Of a DNA stretch of 18,652 nucleotides, positions 13,515 through 18,652 are shown one piece after another (position 1 is the stretch's first letter; every line of letters begins with the position of its first letter). Below the pieces are notes generated by a model. It did not search any database. It was given only the letters and a program-made list of their open reading frames with translations, and was not told where the DNA came from. This DNA is from Anaerolineaceae bacterium. GTDB taxonomy: Bacteria > Chloroflexota > Anaerolineae > Anaerolineales > Anaerolineaceae. Made by a program: the position numbers and the translations under genes. The stretch lies in contig DAIEPS010000014.1 of the NCBI GenBank assembly GCA_027348305.1, positions 1 through 18,652 of the forward strand, written 5' to 3'.

Positions 13515-15656
13515 TTATTTCCAGTAGCTTTGGTCGATGGAGAGGTAGCGAATCTGCGGATAGGTGCTGACTGGAGACAAGATGTACCCCTGGATGTAGG
13601 GTTTAACCAGCTCGAAGTCGCCAGAATGGTAGAGAAACAAGGCTGGAGCGTCTTCAACGATGATCTTTTCGGCCTGCTGGTAAAGTTCGATGCGTTTGGA
13701 CACATCTGGTTCGATCCTGGCCTGCTCAAGGATGCGATCCAGTTCAGGATTGCTGTAATGGCCTTTGTTCATTTCGGCGCCGGTGTGGAAGAGCACATCC
13801 GCGAAATTCTCGGGGTCAGGGTAGTCGGCGCACCAGCCAGAGGTGGTCACCTGTCCATAATCCTGCTGGGAAGAATCCTCAAGGAAAGTATTGGGGTCCA
13901 GGTTAAGGACGGTGATCTCGACACCCAGGTTTTTCTGCCACATGTCGCTCAAAGCTGAAACCAGTGAATCAGCGTAGCTGCCATAGCCGCTGGTGGTGAT
14001 CACGATCTTCGGGAAGGCATCCACAGAGCCGTATTTGGATTCGGTAATGAGCTGCCGGGCACGTTCAGGGTCATAGCCCAAACCTTCAAGGTTCGGGTTG
14101 AACCCCGGCAGCGCAGGCGGATAGATGCCTTTTGCCGGCACATCAGTATTCATTAACACCACGTCCAGATATTTCGCCTTGTCAAAAGCCAGGGTGAATG
14201 CCTGTCTCACCTTGACATCATCAAAGGGCGGTTTGGCCGCGTCAAACTGCACATAGTTCGTGCACAGTGAAACCCCTGAACGCAATTCCTTGTTGAGAGG
14301 GTCTGTAGGATCGCTCACACGTTCCACATTGTAATCATAGACACTGGCGATATCCACGGACCCATCTTCGTAGAGTCTGAAGTCGTCGCCGCCATACAAG
14401 TTGTAGACCACCATGGGGATGGAGGGTTTGGCGCCGTAATAGCCTTCGAAGCGCTCATAGGTCATGGAGACCATCGACTCCCAGCGGGTCATGCGATAAG
14501 GGCCTGTGCCATTCGGTGTGCGATACCAGTCGCTTCCAGACTCCACATTGTCGCGATCGACAATATTGGCAGTCGGGTAGGTCAGTTTATACAGGAAATA
14601 AGGTTTGGGCGCATCGATGGTCACCTGAAGGGTATGATCGTCAATGACTTTCAACCCCGAGATGGAATCTGCCCTGCCCTCGTGCATTTCTTTCACGCCG
14701 ACGATGTCGCTCAAGTAGGTCATGACCGTGTCAGATTGAGTATCAGGGCTGGCGGCACGCTGCCACGAGTAGACCACATCCGCGGTGGTGAAGGGTTTGC
14801 CATTATGGAAAACCGCATCAGGCTGCAGATGGAAGGTGTAGACGGTGCCGTCCTTGCTGACATCCCAGCCGGCGGCCAACGCAGGCACAATTTCAAGCTT
14901 CTGGTTGAAGGTAACGAGACCTTCAAAAATGAGGTAATCGCCAGATCCATGGGTGGTGGCGGGATCGTACTCGCGGGGATTGCTGGATTCGCCGCCGCTC
15001 AACATGAGCACCTGGCTGCGAGGCAGGCCGTTCACCAGCGGTGCAGACAAAACTATCGAGTCACGCATGCTGTCAGATTCAGTGTTCCAGGCGCGGAAGT
15101 TTTCAGGGTTGGAATAAAGCACAAGGGTGATCGCCCGACCCGCATTGATCGCGGTGGTGATGCGGATCTCCATGTCTGCTTTCCATGATGGATAGTAGCC
15201 GGTGAGCTGGGTGTACCATGCCTTCGAACCATTTGAAAGCGTGATCTCCTGGTTTTTCAGGAGCTTCATTTTCTCAAGCCCTGTGGCCTGGCTTTCAATC
15301 GCCTGGTTGCCAATGGTCTCAAGCGAATCACCGTTCGTCATAAGCGTGGGGGTCAGATAGCCAAACCCCTCGTTATTCCCAATGGTGTAATCTTGAAAGT
15401 AACCTCCATCGGCGGGTGCGTCCGCGGCAGTAAAGCCGGAGGGGATGGTGATGGAAAAACCGTATTGCTCATTGACGTAAGTGTTGGCTGAGGATTTTTG
15501 CTCCACGTAAGCCGTGGCCGTTGACACAGGCGCGTAACTGCCTGGCGAGGTGGTATTGGCATTTGTATCCGTAGTGGTCACTACCGGTTTTTGAATGATC
15601 GAACACGACGCCACAAACAACAGGATGACCAGGGAAGCCATCAGGATCTTTTTCAT
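13515..15656 (-). CDS. Lipoprotein: PsbP-like domain fused to family-5 extracellular solute-binding domain
   Basis: The 713-residue protein has a lipoprotein signal with lipobox 'VASC' (Cys18) and a Thr/Ser-rich linker. A PsbP/Mog1-like domain follows at about 60-205, recognisable from 'YGFSITIPSGF' at its start and 'MRDSIVLSAP' at its end. From about 215 to the end it is a SBP_bac_5 (oligopeptide/dipeptide-binding) domain, with 'YLIFEGLVTF', 'AAGWDVSKDGTVYTFHL' and 'VRQAFTLAFDKAKY'. Such proteins deliver peptides or other small ligands to ABC importers. No permease or ATPase gene is adjacent. The frame is open upstream to 15953, but that extension lies over the peptidase gene. The ATG at 15656 starts the signal peptide and overlaps the peptidase stop as ATGA. 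Confidence 0.88.
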   Translation of the reverse strand: MKKILMASLVILLFVASCSIIQKPVVTTTDTNANTTSPGSYAPVSTATAYVEQKSSANTYVNEQYGFSITIPSGFTAADAPADGGYFQDYTIGNNEGFGYLTPTLMTNGDSLETIGNQAIESQATGLEKMKLLKNQEITLSNGSKAWYTQLTGYYPSWKADMEIRITTAINAGRAITLVLYSNPENFRAWNTESDSMRDSIVLSAPLVNGLPRSQVLMLSGGESSNPREYDPATTHGSGDYLIFEGLVTFNQKLEIVPALAAGWDVSKDGTVYTFHLQPDAVFHNGKPFTTADVVYSWQRAASPDTQSDTVMTYLSDIVGVKEMHEGRADSISGLKVIDDHTLQVTIDAPKPYFLYKLTYPTANIVDRDNVESGSDWYRTPNGTGPYRMTRWESMVSMTYERFEGYYGAKPSIPMVVYNLYGGDDFRLYEDGSVDIASVYDYNVERVSDPTDPLNKELRSGVSLCTNYVQFDAAKPPFDDVKVRQAFTLAFDKAKYLDVVLMNTDVPAKGIYPPALPGFNPNLEGLGYDPERARQLITESKYGSVDAFPKIVITTSGYGSYADSLVSALSDMWQKNLGVEITVLNLDPNTFLEDSSQQDYGQVTTSGWCADYPDPENFADVLFHTGAEMNKGHYSNPELDRILEQARIEPDVSKRIELYQQAEKIIVEDAPALFLYHSGDFELVKPYIQGYILSPVSTYPQIRYLSIDQSYWK

Positions 15657-17011
15657 TGTTTTTGTCCCTTCTGGCGGACGAGGACCATGATGAGGATCAA
15701 CAGCAGGCAGTTCACCCCTACGATGATAAGGATCAAGATAAGATGACTGGCCAACCATCCAAGGATGCCTGAGGCTGCAACCGGTGGCTGTGTCACCGCG
15801 GCAGCAGGGGTTGAATCGAGAGAGGGGGTCGGGAGGTTCGAAGCCTGCGACTCCATGCCCTGGATGGGAATGATCGTCGGCACCGGCGTGGGGTTCGCAG
15901 ATTGTTCCTGTGCGACATCCTGGAGCGGTGCCAGGGAATAGGATCTGCGCCATTCATCTTGAAAACCCGCCAGGTCAAACCCGTAGGTCGTTTTCAGCGC
16001 TTCGTTCATCGCATCCCCTGCCTTGATGCCCTGCAGCAGGGCGAGCATCTTCTCTTTGCCGTAGGTCTGGATCAGGTAATCGACCATGTAATAAGATTGG
16101 CTGTAAGAAAGGTCAGCTTTATTAGGATCTTCAGCGAAACCGCCTGAAAGGACATTGAAAGAAAGCAGCGAGTCAGTCTTTACGTTCAGGTCAAAGAAGG
16201 CCACCTGGTCGCTGCTGGGTCCGCCCTCACCATACACGGCCAGACCTTCACTCAACCAGGTTGGCGTGGACCCGAGGCAGGAAAAGGTGTAATCGCCAAC
16301 GAGCACGTGGGTCAATTCATGGGCTTCGGTGCTCTTTCCCCAATCAAGCTGCGCGGGGTCGATGCCGATGATGAGAATGTTATATTCCGGGTAGGCCAGA
16401 CCACCCGTCCAGCCCGGCTCATAGAATACAGCATCACGCATATCCTGCGTGGTGGAGTATATATAGAGATCAATGGGCTGCGCCGAAACCATGCCGATAT
16501 CCCCAGACAAGCGGCTTAATGCGGAGACGGCTGCTTTTTCGAGGGCGGTGCCATAAGAGGCACTGGACTCGTAATAGTGCAATCGAATCAGGCCGTCTTC
16601 CAACAGTTTCCAGTCGTGAATACTATCCAACCACAAGATCTCTTTTTTATCTGTAAACTCAGACTTACCTTGCTTGTCTATATACTCCCACTGCCACCAG
16701 ATGGTGGTGCCTGGCGGTTCACCACCGCTCTGGCGCATGTCCCACTCCCAGCGGGCAGTGATGCTTGAGCCGGTGGTAAATTCCGGATAAGCCATGGCGC
16801 TGACAGATCCACAGGTATCTCGGTTGGTGCCGTAATGCAGCTTGATACGTGAGATAGCGTCTGCCGAATCGAGATCAAGGGTAAAAGCAACGCTGGTGGG
16901 AAAGGTCAGTTCCGCATTGTTTTGGGTCACCGATGCAGAAGCGCTTTTCAGTCCCACAAAACCATATGAGAATAAAAGGCAAATCGCCAGGAAGGCAGCA
17001 ATCTTTTTCAA
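15653..17011 (-). CDS. Secreted, membrane-anchored gluzincin metallopeptidase (peptidase MA-like)
   Basis: With the chosen start it has 452 residues. An N-terminal signal peptide ends near 'SASAS' and is followed by a beta-rich region of about 100 residues. The catalytic part holds 'AHELTHV' (HExxH, His231, Glu232, His235) and 'WLSEGLAVY' with Glu255 as third zinc ligand, the gluzincin (peptidase MA) pattern. A Pro/Thr-rich linker and one C-terminal helix ending in 'RQKGQKQ' anchor it, with the enzyme outside the cell. I chose the TTG at 17011: GAGGG (17020-17016) lies four bases upstream and the signal peptide then starts properly. The ATG at 17062 would add 17 residues before the signal and has no ribosome-binding site. 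The stop overlaps the binding-protein start (ATGA), so they are coupled. Confidence 0.85.
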   Translation of the reverse strand: MKKIAAFLAICLLFSYGFVGLKSASASVTQNNAELTFPTSVAFTLDLDSADAISRIKLHYGTNRDTCGSVSAMAYPEFTTGSSITARWEWDMRQSGGEPPGTTIWWQWEYIDKQGKSEFTDKKEILWLDSIHDWKLLEDGLIRLHYYESSASYGTALEKAAVSALSRLSGDIGMVSAQPIDLYIYSTTQDMRDAVFYEPGWTGGLAYPEYNILIIGIDPAQLDWGKSTEAHELTHVLVGDYTFSCLGSTPTWLSEGLAVYGEGGPSSDQVAFFDLNVKTDSLLSFNVLSGGFAEDPNKADLSYSQSYYMVDYLIQTYGKEKMLALLQGIKAGDAMNEALKTTYGFDLAGFQDEWRRSYSLAPLQDVAQEQSANPTPVPTIIPIQGMESQASNLPTPSLDSTPAAAVTQPPVAASGILGWLASHLILILIIVGVNCLLLILIMVLVRQKGQKQ

Positions 17012-17073
17012 ATTTCCCTCATCTTTCTGCGATGGTATATTGAGTAATCCTATAAAGGTCATGTATCTTTACC

Positions 17074-17093
17074 GTTAAGTCAATCCACTTAAC
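17074..17093. promoter_or_regulatory. Inverted repeat upstream of the peptidase gene
   Basis: GTTAAGT-CAATCC-ACTTAAC is a perfect 7-bp inverted repeat with a six-base centre. On the minus strand it contains TTGACT, a possible -35, though no well-spaced -10 is evident. Position and symmetry suggest an operator for the peptidase/binding-protein unit. Confidence 0.4.
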
Positions 17094-17196
17094 ATTAATC
17101 AGACCTAATTGTACCTGTTTGCTCCAAATGATTGAACCCTTCGTTTTTGAAGAAATTGGAGTCAATGAATTCAATTGTTATTTCAGTCTCACCCCT

Positions 17197-17227
17197 ACCC
17201 CTCTCCATCCAAAGTATGGAGAGGGGT
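17197..17227. repeat. REP-like palindrome
   Basis: ACCCCTCTCCAT (17197-17208) pairs with ATGGAGAGGGGT (17216-17227) around a seven-base loop. It lies between two divergent genes, so it is unlikely to be a terminator for either. The CCCCTCTCC/GGAGAGGGG form is typical of intergenic palindromic repeats. The rest of 17012-17364 shows only the inverted repeat at 17074 and the promoter at 17296. Confidence 0.55.
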
Positions 17228-17295
17228 TTGAGGCAAGATATTAGTTACAGGCAATTCTTTTAGACGATAAACTGCGGGAAATGCCCTCTTTTGAT

Positions 17296-17359
17296 TATAA
17301 TTAATTGGTATTAGATCTACGTCATTTACCAAATCATCACCACCTCGTTAACCCAGGAG
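17296..17359 (+). promoter_or_regulatory. -10 element and ribosome-binding site of the SH3 lipoprotein gene
   Basis: TATAAT stands at 17296-17301 without a clear -35. AGGAG near 17355-17359 lies five bases before the ATG at 17365. An in-frame TTG at 17305 is too close to the -10 to be the start and would precede the signal peptide with 20 extra residues. Confidence 0.5.
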
Positions 17360-17364
17360 TACCC

Positions 17365-18150
17365 ATGAACAAATTTTTCAGCATCTCACTTACCGCCATA
17401 TTGGTTTTGACTTTAACTGGTTGTGGATTGTTAATTCCTGCCGCCGTGACACCCACGATCGCACCCACTATCACGATCGCGGCATTCCCAACTGAACCGG
17501 TAATTGAGACAGAAATTCCGCTGCCCACGGCGATGCCGCCTACCGCGACACCGTCACCCACCGCCACCCCTGCCCAGATCTCGATGATCAGTGCTGAAGT
17601 CACCATGGATACCTACAGTCTGCGAACCGGTCCGGGCCGATTGTTTACACGCATTGAAACGTATGATAGCGGAGCTGTGGTCAGTTTGTTTGGGCGCGAA
17701 ATTTCCAATAACTGGGTGCTGGTCAAAACCAGCGATAATTACTCAGGCTGGATGAATGTGGTCGGCCTTAAGCTTTACGGCGACATCAATGCTTTACCCC
17801 TCTTCAAAGTGGATGATGCCCAGGTTCTGCAAGGACACGTATACCTGCCCGGTAAAATCCCAGCCAAAGCCATTCAGATCGCGATGAGCGAGAAAGGAAG
17901 TGACAGTTCCACAGCGCCACTGGAAAGCATCTCCAACCAGGACGGCCTGTGGGTCGTTTATCTTCCGGCGGATACAGTCGGCCAATGGATCATCGGTCCG
18001 AACGCCTGGGTGTGTGCAGATACCAACGCCGCCACCCCGAACGCGGAAGGATGCACACTGAACGGTACCCTGCCCAAGGCGCAGGAGATCACGCTGCCCT
18101 TCTCGCAAGACCTGGCGATCGAGTTTGAGATACTGCCTTTGAATCCGTAA
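17365..18150 (+). CDS. SH3-domain lipoprotein with Pro/Thr linker
   Basis: The 261-residue protein has a signal peptide with lipobox 'LTGC' (Cys20), then a Pro/Thr/Ala linker (about 27-70, with repeated 'PTATP'-type units). A bacterial SH3 domain follows at about 77-136, seen in 'YSLRTGPGRLFTRIETYDSG' and the closing 'YSGWMNVVGL'. The last 125 residues form an unrecognised beta-rich domain with two cysteines (217 and 230) that could form a disulfide bond. SH3 domains of this kind often bind peptidoglycan or cell-surface ligands, so an envelope-associated role is likely, but the partner is unknown. It is transcribed away from the peptidase gene. Its stop codon is followed at once by a tandem repeat. 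Confidence 0.85.
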   Translation: MNKFFSISLTAILVLTLTGCGLLIPAAVTPTIAPTITIAAFPTEPVIETEIPLPTAMPPTATPSPTATPAQISMISAEVTMDTYSLRTGPGRLFTRIETYDSGAVVSLFGREISNNWVLVKTSDNYSGWMNVVGLKLYGDINALPLFKVDDAQVLQGHVYLPGKIPAKAIQIAMSEKGSDSSTAPLESISNQDGLWVVYLPADTVGQWIIGPNAWVCADTNAATPNAEGCTLNGTLPKAQEITLPFSQDLAIEFEILPLNP

Positions 18151-18227
18151 TCAGGCACTCAGGCACTCAGGCACTCAGGCACTCAGGCACTCAGGCACTC
18201 AGGCACTCAGGCACTCAGGCACTCAGG
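18151..18227. repeat. 8-bp tandem repeat (minisatellite)
   Basis: TCAGGCAC is repeated nine times without error (18151-18222), followed by a partial TCAGG (18223-18227). The array starts at the first base after the lipoprotein stop codon. The perfect units suggest recent expansion and a copy number that varies between strains. Confidence 0.95.
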
Positions 18228-18294
18228 AAAGTGTAATTGAATGTCCTGATACCTGATTACTCCTCACTCATTACTGCTCTATGGAGGGAAAATC

Positions 18295-18652
18295 ATGACA
18301 AAAAACATCCTGATCTTTGAAAGCAGTCCGCGGAAGAAGGGGAACACGGCGGTGCTGGCCAGGCAGGCTTCAGAAGGGCTGTGTGCAGCCGGGGTGGAGG
18401 TGGAGACGATCCATCTGCACGGGATGGCCATTGCGCCATGCAATCACTGCGACGGCTGTTTGCGTAAGAAGGTTCCCTGCCTCCAAAAAGACGATATGCA
18501 GGAACTCTACCCCAAAATGACGGCAGCGGACGGAATCATTTTGGCATCGCCGATCTACTGGTTCAGTATCAATGCGCAGCTCAAAATCTTCATTGACCGC
18601 TGGTACGGAATCGCCCAGATTCAACCTGATTTCCTTAAGGGCAAACCCATGG
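18295..18652 (+). CDS. Iron-sulfur flavoprotein / NADPH-dependent FMN reductase-like protein (3' partial)
   Basis: The first 119 codons are present and the gene runs off the window. 'ESSPRKKGNT' (about 9-18) is the FMN-phosphate-binding loop of the flavodoxin-like reductases, and 'ASPIYWFSINAQLKIFIDR' matches the family's second flavin-contacting region. Between them 'CNHCDGCLRKKVPC' gives Cys-x2-Cys-x2-Cys-x6-Cys, the compact cysteine motif of archaeal and anaerobic-bacterial iron-sulfur flavoproteins that hold a [4Fe-4S] cluster. Such proteins move electrons in anaerobes, some reducing oxygen or peroxide. GGAGG at 18283-18287 sits seven bases before the ATG. Confidence 0.85.
   Translation, partial: MTKNILIFESSPRKKGNTAVLARQASEGLCAAGVEVETIHLHGMAIAPCNHCDGCLRKKVPCLQKDDMQELYPKMTAADGIILASPIYWFSINAQLKIFIDRWYGIAQIQPDFLKGKPM

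Noticed and set aside
14634..15188. 184-residue plus-strand open frame
   Set aside because: It is antisense to the binding-protein gene and has no recognisable domain or ribosome-binding site.
15657..15953. 99-residue N-terminal extension of the binding-protein reading frame
   Set aside because: It lies wholly over the peptidase coding region, is rich in Pro/His/Arg as expected of an out-of-frame reading, and precedes a proper lipoprotein signal that starts at 15656.
18151..18227. CRISPR array
   Set aside because: The units are 8 bp and directly adjacent with no spacers, and no cas genes are present. It is a simple tandem repeat.

Overview
The window looks like ordinary chromosome from a Chloroflexota bacterium, most likely of the Anaerolineae. 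This is an inference. It rests on secreted lipoproteins with Pro/Thr linkers and SH3 domains, a heterodimeric ABC exporter, HEAT-like and DUF1232 proteins, mid GC and several apparently leaderless promoters. No rRNA, tRNA, CRISPR array, phage gene or intact transposase was seen.

Layout. 54-758 (-) is a truncated polytopic membrane protein whose last codons lie in unusually GC-rich sequence. A short divergent promoter region separates it from a DEDDh exonuclease (888-1445, +). From 1533 to 7222 (+) runs a compact series: an unrecognised 441-residue protein with a possible nucleotidyltransferase signature, a DUF606 membrane protein, a 2H phosphoesterase, a DUF1232 protein, a small lipoprotein, an ICMT-like membrane methyltransferase, a HEAT-like tail-anchored protein and a proline-headed PH-like protein. 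It ends at a strong hairpin that also ends the convergent DUF1295 gene (7255-8157, -).

8348-13092 (-) is a drug-exporter-type operon: a MarR regulator followed by two overlapping ABC half-transporters that together form one consensus and one degenerate ATP site. Its promoter is near consensus and has an inverted repeat over the -10, so autoregulation with derepression of the exporter is the simplest model. 13093-13514 has no gene but is rich in palindromes: a twin 15-bp palindrome and two copies of a 14-bp-stem hairpin, one of them apparently interrupted by a 50-bp terminal-repeat insertion.

13515-17011 (-) is a two-gene unit: a surface gluzincin peptidase with a C-terminal membrane anchor, overlapping by ATGA a lipoprotein that joins a PsbP-like domain to a family-5 peptide-binding domain. 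This suggests peptide release coupled to capture, but no permease is present. 17365-18150 (+) is an SH3 lipoprotein followed directly by an 8-bp tandem repeat. The window ends inside an iron-sulfur-flavoprotein-like gene (18295 onward).

The most rewarding places for a second look are the possible nucleotidyltransferase, the palindrome-rich spacer at 13093-13514 and the peptidase/binding-protein pair.
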